A stretch of DNA of 64,000 nt, taken from positions 4,384,727 to 4,448,726 of the forward strand of contig NC_051123.1 in assembly GCF_014839805.1 (NCBI RefSeq), written 5' to 3'. This stretch comes from Manduca sexta (lineage: Eukaryota; Arthropoda; Insecta; Lepidoptera; Sphingidae). The position numbers and the translations under genes were made by a program. Shown here in pieces: positions 12,091 to 23,403 of the stretch. The notes under the pieces were generated by a model. That model saw only the letters and a program-made list of their open reading frames with translations, was not told the DNA's origin and made no database searches. Numbering within the stretch: position 1 is the stretch's first letter; each line of letters opens with the position of its first letter.

Positions 12091-12408
12091 TAATAATATC
12101 AGCCCTGTATTATATACTGTCCCACTGCTGAGCACGGGCCTCCTCTACTACTGAGAGGGATTAGGCCTTTGTCCACCACGCTGGCCTAGTGTGGATTGGT
12201 AACTTCACAAACCTTCGAAATTCCTACAGAGAACTTCTCAGATGTGCAGGTTTCCTAACAATGTTTTCCTTCACAGTTAAAGCGAACGATAATTCACAAA
12301 GAATACTTACATGATTTTAGAAAAGTCAGAGGTGTGTGCCCTTGGGATTTGAACCTGCGGACATTCGTCTTGACAGTCCGTTCCACACCCAACTAGGCTA
12401 TTGCCGCT
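12091..12408 (-). mobile_element. SINE family A, full length
   Basis: Read on the minus strand it begins with a tRNA-like head (GGCAATAGCCTAGTTGGG with a B-box-like GGTTCAAATCCC). It continues through the body TTATCGTTCGCTTTAAC to a tail with CAGGGCTGATATTATTA. It lies between the 3' ends of the synthetase and the ALMS-motif gene, which converge here. Confidence 0.85.
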
Positions 12409-12885
12409 TTTTATAGTAGTCAGTAAAGCGACCTAACAATCCCTGTTACAGTTTTCGTCGCCACGCAGGTGTGCCCAGATTGTTTGTATTTCATTGTATC
12501 GTCCAAAATCTATATTGGTTTGAGTTTTTACCTTACCTACTGCATTTGTAATTATGAATTGATAAATATTTTTTATTCAGGCACTGGTCATGAAACTGGC
12601 ATATAATATACTGAACGAAAATGAAATAATTTGTATTCATGAATAAATAATATGTAGAACTATTTACTTACAAAGAATACAATGGGTCAAAAAAGGAGTC
12701 AGCCAATCGAATAAGAATCTAATATAAAATCGAAAGGTAATAACCACTAACGAATTTTCTTCACAAATATTTAATTCAAAAACGACAAAACAAGTAAACA
12801 ATCATTATAAAAATACATCAATTGAAAATGCATAACAAGTGTTAATGTATGAACACATTTCGTCAAATTTGGTATTCGTTTTTCG

Positions 12886-15800
12886 TCATATTTTGATGAC
12901 AGTGCTATAATTTGAAAGGTTCACCGCACCGCGCAGTGTTTTCTTTTGGAGATTCTGAAAATTAAAATGATTGTAAAAGCACAAGTATATTTGATATTTA
13001 TTACTAGTTTACTAAATACGTCTTCCATATACTAGAGTCCGGCTAGGTTGATTTTTTTGCATGGTAATGTGACCTGTGCACCTGATGGTAAGTGGAGCGG
13101 GGTCCAATAGCAAATCGACTGACGAGAGATGATTAATCCTCGACAGTCGACACAATTATGTCGGCCTGTTGGAACCGGATATATACAGGGTGATCCCGAA
13201 ACACGACACACTTACGTGAGCCACTATGGTGAGTTTTAACACCTTGTGTACGGTGGTCGCTATCCGAGCGGATACAAATTTCTAACAGCTAATCAAAGAA
13301 GCAATATCTTTGAAGTCACAGAGTAAGAGAGGATAGTAATACCACACAGTATTTTGTAAAGTTCATGTTACTACTGTTTATGAGCGGTCGTGAAATACTA
13401 TCAGACGAGCTTCTTGGTCGTCTTTTTAATCATTCGTAAAGAAAACAAGGTATACAACACGCCATACTGACCGATCCTAGTCAAACAGGCCGGCATAATT
13501 GTGTCGATTAGCGAGGTATGAAAATTAAAAATTGTTTACAATGATTGCAGTCTCACCTTTTTGAATATGTTCGCCATCAGCAAATTAGTCTTTTTGATAT
13601 TTTCCTTTTTAATTTCCTCCTTCTTTCTGACAACTTCCGGTAGTGATTTATAAATTTTCTCCGAATGTTTTTTCATATCCCTTTCACTTATAAATTTTGG
13701 AGCACCTGTAACAATAGATAATTTTTATTAAATATTACGGATAACTGAGTAATATAAATGAATTTATGTATACTGAATTAATTTTAACTGTAGTCTGTGA
13801 ATTATCGCTTGCTTTAACGGTGTAGGAAAACATCGTGAGGAAACCTGCATACCTGAGAAGTTCTCTGTAGGAATTTCGAGAGTATGTGAAGTCTACCAAT
13901 CCACACTAGGGCAGCGTGGTGGACTAGTGTGGATTACCTAATCCCTCTCAGTAGTAGAGGCCCGTGCCCAGCAGTGGGAGAGTATATAATACAGGTCTGA
14001 TGATGATGAAAAAAATACATACGGTTTTTCCGTGCTGTATCGATGCCGAAATGTGCCGCTAGATGGCGTATTTCTTGAACATTGAGCGCGTTCAGCGGCA
14101 GTTGTTGGTCCAGGTGCATTGACAACAGGTCCCGGTGGGCAGCCCGCTCATTTGCTCTGCAACATTATAGTGAAATTATACATCACGCCTTCATTCCCGA
14201 AGAGGTAAGCAGGGGCGCAATCAGCCCTCCATTTTTCGCTATGGGTGATCCGTTTCATGATGTCATAGGGCGTAACCTATGACATCATGAAACGGAGGCT
14301 CGTAAGCCTATCGCTATATCTGACACATATTCTAGACTCCGGCTAATACTGAATAGTAAGGCCAAATATCACTTCCCGAGCCGGGATTCAAACCCGGAAC
14401 CCGTAACTCGAATAACAATAACATTAAGCCACTGATGCAATCACAGAAGCAACTAAATAATTTAAACTATGAAAATAATTAGTCTGCCAACCTCCACAAG
14501 CCAGCGTAATGGACTAAGGCCTAAAACTCTGTCAATAGTAGAGAAAGCCCGTGCTTAGCAGTGGACAATATATAATTCAAGGCATAGCATCATTATTTAT
14601 TTATAAAGGTGTAACTGCACAGTAGTTATGAAACATTCTAAGTGATACAAAGTTTAATGCAAATATATATGTTACAGTTAAAACCTGTTCTCAGTTACAA
14701 ACGCGTTTTCTCTAGGTAAAATAGATTTTTATTAAAATTTTAGATAAAACTAGTCGTAACTTTATGCCTTAAATTTTTAGCAGCGGTCACTTCTAATTTT
14801 AACAATGGCATTTAGTGAAAATTTGCTTAAACTAGAGAAATCGACTTGTAACTATGAACACGTTCTAACTGTAACATATACTCGTATATTGATTCTCAAG
14901 TTTTATCGTTACTTCAGATCTCTAAATACTATCACTTGCGACTAACTTCAGACTAGCCATAAATATTAGCGTTACTTGCATATAATGGAATCCTACAATG
15001 GCAGTAAGGAGATATGTCCTATCTAAAAACCAAATGGATGACGGGACGAGGATGCCGCTCGCCTGATGGTAACAATAGACTTCCCCGCCCTGACGGCCAC
15101 CACTACAACTCCTGTAAGCCAGGATCAGCAGTGGCACGCATTTTATAACACCGAGCAGTGAAGCTCGGCGAGTCAGGGAAAACTAGTTTGTCATTATTCT
15201 GCAACGACATTAATCAAATAGAAAGAATAAGGGAAATATTAATTGTCATATCCCAAAGCAAAAACAGTTAATAGCAACCACAATTTTGAATTATAAGGCA
15301 TGGTATAACACTGCATTCGTCACCCTTATGCATAAGATGTTAAGTCACATAATGCATAGTAATTTACACTGGCTACAATATCTCAAACTACACAACAATG
15401 CTTTACTTATAAATAGTTCAAACAACTCACCAATTCTTGTTACCTCACTTTGTATATTTTGGCCACATTGGTCATAGCATTGGTTATAATACGGTACACC
15501 TACAAAAACATTCGATTGTATACCTTATTTATATGGTATTAAGTTACAAATTACAAGCGCTACAAGTACCTCCCGTACAGTACATATTGGCCATGGGTCC
15601 CACACAATTGGGCGTGTGGACGACAACCATTTTCAAACGTGGTGTCGCGTCTTGATCTCTGAAGTAAGAAAACTTGGTGAGTTGTACAATTAACTAGTTT
15701 TTTCTCGCAGCTCCGGTTTTTAGTTCAGTTTTTCCGGAATAAATGTTCCGCTTTACATTTTCCAAGGATCAAAAATAGCATATAGCATTCAGGAGTGAGT

Positions 15801-18800
15801 AATGTAGCTTCCCATTAGTGGACAAATAATTAAAATCTATCCCCCTTATTCATAGACGTTTTTTTATCTAAGGGCGGAGCATTGCTGTAATAAGTCTGTT
15901 TCTCAATGCTGACGGCATGGCAGCCTTCGCAGTGCGTAGACATTGGGCCGTTGTGATTGGCTAATATTGACATACAACTTGAATCTAGTTGGCTGTCAAA
16001 TAAACAAAGCTGAGAAGAGAGAGATAAAAAACGTCTATGAATAAGGTGGTAAGAGATTAGCGCGTTCCAGAAAACTCCAGCTGTATATATTAGAATAGAT
16101 TATTAATCCCTTCTTACGAGGCTAAATATTTTGACTTTCCGAAGCGTTGCTATAGACTACTTAATACATTCGAAATAAATCTCTCTTTCTCCCCAACCGC
16201 TTCACTTACTAACCAATCCCAATAGAAGTTGTGGCGTTAGCTTTATCAAATAAAAAAAATACCAATCTATTTGAAAATTACGACGCAAAATTATGAAAAG
16301 TTGGTAAATGTTATGCCAATGCTCGCGAAATGTTACTGAAATTGGACTAAATTCTTTAGACAATGGGTATTTAAATTCTAAAATTTATTATTTACTTCTA
16401 TTATATTTACTCCAGGGGCCTTATTCTCTATCCCGCACGTTATTTTGACAGTGCGTAACAAGCACGTAACACAACGCATCATATTTAGGACTATAGAAAT
16501 TTGGCTTACAGAATACCATTCCACGCACATTTCTCGCAGATAACGTGACACGGCCGCGTTACGCGTTTACACTATCATACAGAATAAGGGCCCTGTTCGC
16601 GACTTCTATACGGGCAGGTCTAAAAGTGAATTTTGTTTTACGATCCATATATAATAATACGATGTATAAAAAAAAATACATACCTTGATTCACTGATGAC
16701 CTTCAAATTATTCTGCCGTTGAGAACATTTCTCAACAAAATCGGGCCGATTTATCTCCAAATATTCACGCACGGTGCACGCCTGGGCCCTTTTCAGACAA
16801 TCATCGTTACTTGACATGTCACATTCATTCGGCAAGCTCCTAGACCTTTGCGACTTGTCACACCGTGGACTGCAATACATCCGTTTCTCTATCTTACTCT
16901 CTACCTCTTTAAAAGGCACCTTTTCTACTTTCTTTTTAGACGGGACCTTGACTATTATATTCTGTAATGGCCGGCACTTATTGTCACAAGTTTCCTCACT
17001 AATCATACTTTCCGAAGTTTGTATAATTAAGTTGTAAGCGACCGATTTTTTCTGGGCCTTCTCTGCATTAGATTTGGATCTATGATGTTTGCATTTATGA
17101 TATCGGCAGGGGCAGTGGTGCACGCGACGGCATTGATCACAGCTCACCGACGTGGTACTAGAAATTTCGCATTTTTTCGCAGTGTGTGATTTGCATCGCT
17201 TTTGATGGTACTTTTCGCATTCCTTCTTGATCTTACTCAGTACCTTACAAGTGGCAGAATCCGAAGATGTGCCAGGAATATCAGTTGATGTTGGTAATTC
17301 TGATGATACTGTACTTCGACATCCTTTATTCTTAGATGATTGTACAGCTTTATCCACCAATGTTTTTGTTTGACAGCATTCTGCCTTTTCCTTCTCTGGT
17401 TTGATAGTTTCAGAACTACTTTCAGTACAACTGGTTGTAGGTTTGGGTTCGCGATCTGTAGATTCATCAGTGTCTAAAAGATAGTTCAGAACTGTTACGA
17501 TTTCTTTGAAACATTTCTTCCTCTTACTCTGTTCTATGTCGTCCTTGGAATACCGCTTTGTGATATTTTTTATCATGCTCAAAACTGGATCTTTGTAAGC
17601 TTCTTCATTCTTTTTATTTTTAAAAGATCGAATGCATTCTTCGTTAGTTGTACTTTTAGATTTCTCAGATTCATGACTATCAGTGGCTGTTCCTGAACAT
17701 GATTGTTGAACTTTGTAATTTGCTGGTATCTTGGATTTTGTAAAAACTTCTGTATTTTGTAATTGCTGCTCACAATTACATGGTGGTTTTTGTGGTATAT
17801 TATTCCTTTCTTTGATTTTATCTTTCTCATTGCGACAACCATCAGAATTGTCTTTCGTGGCGTCAGTTTGCACCCCTATCTGTTTACCATATACAGTATC
17901 CGTTAAGATATTTTCACTAATTATTTGATTGCCTTTTGACTTTTGAACTACAATGTCCTGTGTAAGCTCATCATGTTTAGGTTTTACGCATGTATCTCCA
18001 AACGCAAAATCTTGTTGAGTGCTCATGTCTTTTTTATTGATACTGTCCGTTTGAATAGAACTGGAACCCAAAACTCCAGTATCAGTATTAGATCGAAGAA
18101 AAGGTTTCTTTTCGAATGACGCAACATTCATCGGATATGTATTATATTTCGGTTCATCTTGTGTCATGCAAGTATTAACTAAACAGCCTTTTAATGTGGG
18201 TATATTTTTATTGCCCGAAATACTGTTACTCTTATTATCCATATCTTTTATATATGCATTTGAACTTTTATCTGTTAGCACGTTTGCGTCATTTCGATAT
18301 TGCACGCCTTTAGAGCACTCCTCTAACAACGATGTAGACTCTTCAACGAAAAGACGCTGCTCAGTACCAACGCCTTTAGATGACTCTTGAATAATTTTTT
18401 CATCATTTAATTCCCTTCGTTCATTAGAACCTATGCTTACCATTAATTTCATATTTGTACCTTGTATTGGTATGGTAAAATTCTCAGTAACAACATCTTG
18501 TTTTGAAATTTTTAGAAGATCACATGCGTGTTTGTTGGCATCACTTTCAAAAAATGGTATGTCTCTTACATCTTCAAGTAATTCCTCCACACTATCTTCA
18601 GAAGTAGCACGATTTCTGCCAGTCTCAGTACTAGTGCCAGCTTCCGCGTCACTTTGCCACTCTCGACTGCGTAAATCTGTCTTAGAAATTAGATTTTTAA
18701 CTTCCTTATATTGTTCACTAATCAATTTAACACAATCTGCTTCACTGACTATATTTATGTCAGATAAGGAAGGATCTGCTATTTGAGGATTAATACTTAT

Positions 18801-21800
18801 TTCTGTTTGAATGCATCTTGTAGCTTCATGTATGAACTGCTTATCATTTTTAGATTCTGTAGACGGGATTTTTGTTAAATTGCTTAGTTCTCTTTTAGAC
18901 CCTGACGAAGTCGCGGTTTTATCACTTGTATGACCACAGACCATCTTTATGAGTAAATTAGTTTGGGACGATTTAGATGATCTTTTCAGTGGTATATTAT
19001 CTGAGCTAATGTTATCTACCACTTTCTGCCTTAAACATGACTTGGAAGACGTGGTTTCACTTTTCTCGTCCAAGCCGTCAATACTTTGACCACAAATTTT
19101 GGAGGCTCTGGACAGCGAATCTCCTTCTTGGACGCCCCTGTTTGTTAAACGGGAACATTTATATATCAAAAAATTATCTTGAACTTCTTGTGACTTTACA
19201 CCTGTGCACAAACAAACATATTTTATGTCACCAGTAACATTATCTGATACAATGCGCGCCGTGTTTTGAGACGATTCCTCGTGACAACTCTGCCGATTAT
19301 CCTTGTTTTCTTTCGTTTCAATTTCTTTAGCTTCAAACTGATCTTTTATATTCACTTGAACTGAACTATCTGTCACACCAATTTTAATATTAGCTGAATG
19401 ATGTGGACAGCAACAGTAATGACTTGGACCAGGTTTGCAAAGATCCTTAATATCATTTTGCAGTTTCTTTTTCAATAGTTTTTTATTTGCACATTCAGAG
19501 TTTCCAGAGGAGAGAGTAAATACTGAGTGGCTTTGATGTCCTTTGAGAGAAGCATATCTCTCCAAGTCAGCATTGTCCGAGCCACCTTCAAGTTTACTAG
19601 CGTCTCCAGACCCATCATCATAATTGTTCCTAGTTAAATCTTTCATAACATCCTTCAATCGCTTATTTACATTTACATCAAGTCTGTTTGGTACCTTAAA
19701 TGCAGAATCAGAATTCGTCAATTTCTGTTTTAAAAACATTTCCTTGTCCCTTAAATGTTTTTTGTATGCTTCCTCTCTCTTCAATGCCTGTAAATACTTC
19801 TTGTATATTTCTTCCGATGTAGCCTTTGTTAGCGAATTGTCGAATACCTTCTCTCTGCTAGACATTTCAGTATCTGTATTAGATGATGTTAAATGCTTAA
19901 CTAGATCGATTCTAACAGGTCTATCGCTATTGGAAGCGGCAGGTAAATTAGGCGCGCTTTGTGAAGTTGAGGCTATTGCACTTGCATTAAATTTGTCCAT
20001 TCTTAATATTGATTTCTTTGGTCGTGTTGCAGTACTGTTGGCATCTGATGTACTTGTGGAATTGCTATCTCTCAAACCTATTTTTTTGCTACTGAAGCTT
20101 AACCCAGACAAAAAATCAGTTGTACTATCATCATCTCTGTATTTTGTCTCAAGTAGTCTTTGAACAACTTGCTTAACTAACTTCTTTTTGAGGATATTAT
20201 CATCATATCGTCCTTGCATAGCAGCTTTTAGTAGATCAATACTTTTTTCTAAATCTTTGGTAAAAGAAATTTTTGATCCTTTGCTAGAATCAGTTGTGAG
20301 ACCACCACTGGACTCCAGGCTTGATTTGTTTCCAACAGTGGTTCCTGATTTAGACTGGTTACCTTTTAGATGATTTTGATTGTAAATATGTCCAGGCATA
20401 TACTCAAAACTCTCAGCTGCTGACAGCTGCTCTCCACTCCTTTCTTGGATAGGTGGAGTAGATCTCTTAACAATCTCTCTTTTGCGAATCTTTAGCTTTC
20501 TTCTAGAAATCCTTATCTTCTTCTTTCTGTATCTATTTTTTAAGGTATTTAAACTAATGAGTATTGGTACCTTTTGGTTAGTTAATTGTTTGGTTTTGGA
20601 AGTATCATTGGTACTTTTATCTTTAGATTTAGTCAAAGATGTTTGTATTTCCTTATCAAACCTAATTTGGGGAGTTACCTCTGTTTCCACTGATACCTTC
20701 TCAGGTGAAACACTAACATCTTTTTTTATGTTTTCTACAGTTACTCCACCATCTTTTTCAACATTGAATGATATATGCTTTGTGAGATTGACATTAATAG
20801 CTTGTGAAGCATTACTTGAACCTTGAGGTACATTTACTTCAACAAAATCAACATCTTTCTTATAGAATTTTGTTGTCTTCCTTCCAATTCCTTTCCTAGC
20901 TTTAGATTTATTGTCTGTTTCATCAAAAGGAGTAGATTGAGCTGTTGGAGGCCCAAGGGATTCTTTTGTATCATTATTAGAGTATTGTTGATGTAATGCC
21001 ATTCTTTCTAAAGTGCTCAAGCTTGATGCAGAGGTCTTTCTATCACTCTCATTACCATAGCCAACATCTGCAAGGGAATCCCATTCCAGTTTCCGTTGAG
21101 ATGTTACGCTGCTTGTTGGAGATAGAGGTTTATTCGCTGATGTGTCAAGCATCACATCCAAAGCTGTAATAATAGAATTATAGATTATAACTAGCTTTTG
21201 CCCGCGGCTCCGCCCGCGTTATAAAGTTTTTCAGGCTAAAGGTTTCCGTTATAAAAGTAGTAGTTTCCCGGGAGCCTATGTTCTTCCCAGGGTCTCAAAC
21301 TGTTCCATACCAAATTTCATCTTAATACGTTGGGTAATTTTTGAGTTTAACACGTTCAGGCAGACAGATGCAGCGGGGGACTTTGTTTTATCCAATTTTT
21401 ATCTATTTTATTTAATCTAGGGTTGTCCACCCTTAACATTTTTTTTTACAAAAAATAGGGGTTGGTGATAGAAGGGTATAAATTTAGGGTTGAATGTATT
21501 TTTTAATGCGACATAATAAAAAAAATAAAAAAATAAAAATTTGTATAGAATTATAAAAAAAATGTTAAGGGTGGACAACCCTTAACACTTAGGGGTATGA
21601 AAAATAGATGTTAGCCGATTCTCAGACCTACTGAATATGCATGCAAAATTTGGTTAAAATCGGTAAAGCCGTTTTGGAGGAGTACGGAGACAAACATTGT
21701 GACACGAGAATTTTATATATTAGATTATACATTATCAAATTCGTTTTTTTGTATCACAATATGAGATCTTGGTTTCAAGTTGTTTACTTTTTTTATAAGA

Positions 21801-23403
21801 TATAAGTTTATTACATTATATATTTAAGCTTAATTAAGTATAGAGACTGTTTATGTGAATGATATAATACTAAACTGGGTCAATCTCACATTACATTCCT
21901 AACTGAAACCACATATTTGTCTCTACCTCTGCTAATGCTGTGCCAAAAATCATTTCAGTGTATTCACTCTCAAGAGTGATTATTAAGAGTGAGATTAAGA
22001 GTGATTTTTGGCTAAAATATTTGATACACGAAAATCGTTTTTCAGGGTGGCCACACCATTCTTTCAATAAGATATACAGACACTTCACATTTGTGTGAAT
22101 ATGATGTGTGTGTATTTCTGACTGAAAATATGATGTAGCTCTTCTGAAAAATTCTCTTTATTCAGAATAGTATAAGTAGTAATGGCTTAAGATTTAAAAA
22201 TAAAATTGCTTTTTATTAATATTAATCTTGTTTGAATCACACATTTCTTACTTTACATCTATGGCAAGAATACCATGATAGTATTACCAAGAAGACAAGT
22301 ATATGGTTTCATTTATGAACACAATGTGAAAACAATCCTGTTTCAAACCCACATTTCTGAGAATGTTCATCTTCAGACTTCCCAGACTCCTCATCATCAT
22401 GCCTTGAATTATCAACCACCAAATCTTCAGTGATGATAGGTGGAGAAATACTATCTGATTTGGTTTTTGTGTTTTCATCCTGTAATAATATTACAAATAT
22501 CATTGGATTTATATGATGGCAGTTATATTAGAGATTAATTTTTAACTATTTTGTCGCAGTTTATATTTTAATTTTTATCTCAATATTTGGAACACTTTGC
22601 AGCCTTTGAGGTCTTTGAAACGTCAGACAAAAAATAATATAATTTAAAATATGAAAAATAGTTTAATTTTAATGTCTAACATTTGCATAAACATAAGAAA
22701 TCATCTAATTGAGATTTCTTTATAAAGGTAAGCTAATTGGTTGCTTTTGTTTAAAATCTGAATGTATTTATTGTATTTTGAAACTATCTGTTCATTCAGA
22801 TAACATACAAAACAACTTGCCAATAAATATTATTGGTAAGCAGAGGATATTATAGATAACTAAGTATATTATGTAACCCTGAACTTATTACAAATATAAA
22901 AGTGCTGCATATTATTTTTGTGGTTATTGTTTCTTAATAAAAATATATTGCTACACGCATTTACTAAATTATGAACCGCATTCCTAACGTCTAAACCGAC
23001 TACTTTCTTAGCAGTATTAAAAGTATGCTTCTGTATTCGCATTTTCGCTAAATGTACACACGCATGCGTAACAGTATTGCGTGTCTAAATACTTACATAA
23101 GTTCATAAAAAAAGAAACTCCACTTACTTGAGAACTAGAAGGCTCAGGCACTGAACATTTTATCGATATTCGACAAAGTTCCTGAGAGGAGTAGCTCTTT
23201 TTTCCGTCAGAATCTGACGAATCACTATGTGACTTCATGTTTTTCCAAAATACACCTGTAGGGTCCCTAACATCACCTTGGGCTGTCGATAAAGAAAAAT
23301 ACTGCTCTAAATCCCGCTTGCGACCAAACTTTTTGTAATAATCTAGTATTATCGAATTCACTGCAGGTTCTCCAACTTGGTTATCCTCTTCCTCACATTC
23401 CAT
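12886..23403 (-). CDS. ALMS-motif protein (Alstrom protein/CEP295-like), probable centrosomal protein, 6 exons
   Basis: Exons in transcript order: 23403-23128, 22479-22353, 21163-16684, 14156-14023, 13705-13557, 12954-12886. Phases agree at every junction and give about 1,744 residues; the exon 2 donor (GTGGGT) is the least certain. The ATG at 23403 is the first in frame. The C-terminal ~145 residues match the ALMS motif: TVREYLEINRPDFVEKCSQR in exon 3, then KKHSEKIYKSLPEVVRKKEE and LLMANIFKKNLQKKTLRG across the last exons. This motif ends ALMS1, CEP295 and C10orf90 proteins, which act at centrosomes and basal bodies. The rest is Ser/Thr/Lys-rich and looks disordered, with two Cys/His clusters (HYCCCPHH; CDQCRRVHHCPCRYHKC) and about a dozen short motifs centred on QT. 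Apparent coding below 16684 is intron read-through. The centrosomal role is inferred from the motif. Whether it is the ALMS1 or CEP295 counterpart is open. Confidence 0.85.
13075..13280 (+). mobile_element. Interspersed repeat family C
   Basis: Shared blocks: GACGAGAGATGATTA, GTCGACACAATTATG, GGAACCGGATATA and CCGAGCGGATACAAAT. Other copies lie at 28150, 32255, 33125, 44265 and 53435. No coding potential. It is in the last intron of the ALMS-motif gene. The fragment AACAGGCCGGCATAATTGTG near 13485 is a second piece. Confidence 0.8.
13795..14010 (+). mobile_element. SINE family A, headless copy
   Basis: It carries AAAACATCGTGAGGAAACC, GAAGTCTACCAATCC and CCCGTGCCCAGCAGTGGGA, in the order of family A. 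It is antisense to the ALMS-motif gene and ends about 12 bases inside the intron, next to the donor of the exon 14023-14156. Confidence 0.8.
14163..14440 (-). mobile_element. SINE family B, in sense of the ALMS-motif gene
   Basis: Read on the minus strand it has a tRNA-like head with a B-box-like GGGTTTGAATCCCGG, then the family B body ending at GAAGGCGTGATG. It sits in intron 3 of the ALMS-motif gene with its tail about 20 bases before the acceptor of the exon starting at 14156. A 21-bp inverted repeat interrupts the body at 14249-14296. Confidence 0.75.
14249..14296. repeat. Perfect 21-bp inverted repeat with 6-base loop
   Basis: Arms 14249-14269 and 14276-14296 are exact complements containing TTTCATGATGTCATAGG; the loop is GCGTAA. 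It lies inside a SINE family B copy where other copies have no such palindrome, so it looks like a local inverted duplication. Confidence 0.9.
14479..14590 (+). mobile_element. SINE family A 3' fragment
   Basis: A diverged copy of the 3' third: AGTCTGCCAACCTCCACA, AATGGACTAAGGCCTA and GCCCGTGCTTAGCAGTGGAC. It is in intron 3 of the ALMS-motif gene. Confidence 0.65.
15058..15178 (-). repeat. Interspersed repeat, partner of 4044-4140
   Basis: Reverse complement of the repeat near 4.1 kb, with CCAGGATCAGCAGTGGC and CATTTTATAACACCGAGC. It is in intron 3 of the ALMS-motif gene. Confidence 0.6.
15700..16110 (-). mobile_element. Degenerate Helitron split by a MITE
   Basis: Left part (15700-15840) carries TTTTTCCGGAATAAATGTTC and GTAATGTAGCTTCCCATTAG. 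Right part (16049-16110) resumes at AGAGATTAGCGCGTTC and ends TATATTAGAATAGATT. Rejoined in order, these follow the layout of the minus-strand Helitrons at 32875-33027 and 34433-34626. The MITE at 15841-16048 lies between them. Confidence 0.6.
15841..16048. mobile_element. MITE family D, copy 1
   Basis: Terminal inverted repeats CCTTATTCATAGACGTTTTT and its complement bound about 205 bases. The interior GCTGACGGCATGGCAGCC and GCCGTTGTGATTGGC is shared with the copy at 27280-27465. No coding capacity. Confidence 0.8.
16414..16595. mobile_element. MITE family E
   Basis: About 180 bases bounded by imperfect 15-base inverted repeats, CAGGGGCCTTATTCT and AGAATAAGGGCCCTG. The interior AGATAACGTGACACGGCCGC resembles 47589-47690. 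It lies in intron 3 of the ALMS-motif gene, about 90 bases past the donor of the large exon. Confidence 0.7.
21191..21724 (-). mobile_element. Non-autonomous Helitron next to exon 3 acceptor
   Basis: On the minus strand it starts TCTAATATATAAAATTC after an A and ends at CTAG followed by T. Inside the 3' end is the hairpin GCGGGCGGAGCCGCGGGC also seen in the units at 58.7-62.2 kb. It is in intron 2 of the ALMS-motif gene, sense-oriented, with its 3' end 27 bases before the acceptor of the large exon. Confidence 0.8.
22600..22707 (-). mobile_element. Fold-back MITE family L, diverged copy
   Basis: TAGTTTAATTTTAATGTCTA and CATAAACATAAGAAATCA are the complement of the family L left end at 51598. 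It lies in intron 1 of the ALMS-motif gene. Confidence 0.55.

Noticed and set aside
16638..16683. C-terminal residues of the large ALMS-gene frame past RYVFFF
   Set aside because: They lie beyond a GTATGT donor and are replaced by three exons that complete the ALMS motif in phase.
16774..20826. Plus-strand frames opposite the large exon
   Set aside because: Shadows of the coding strand without splice context or domain.
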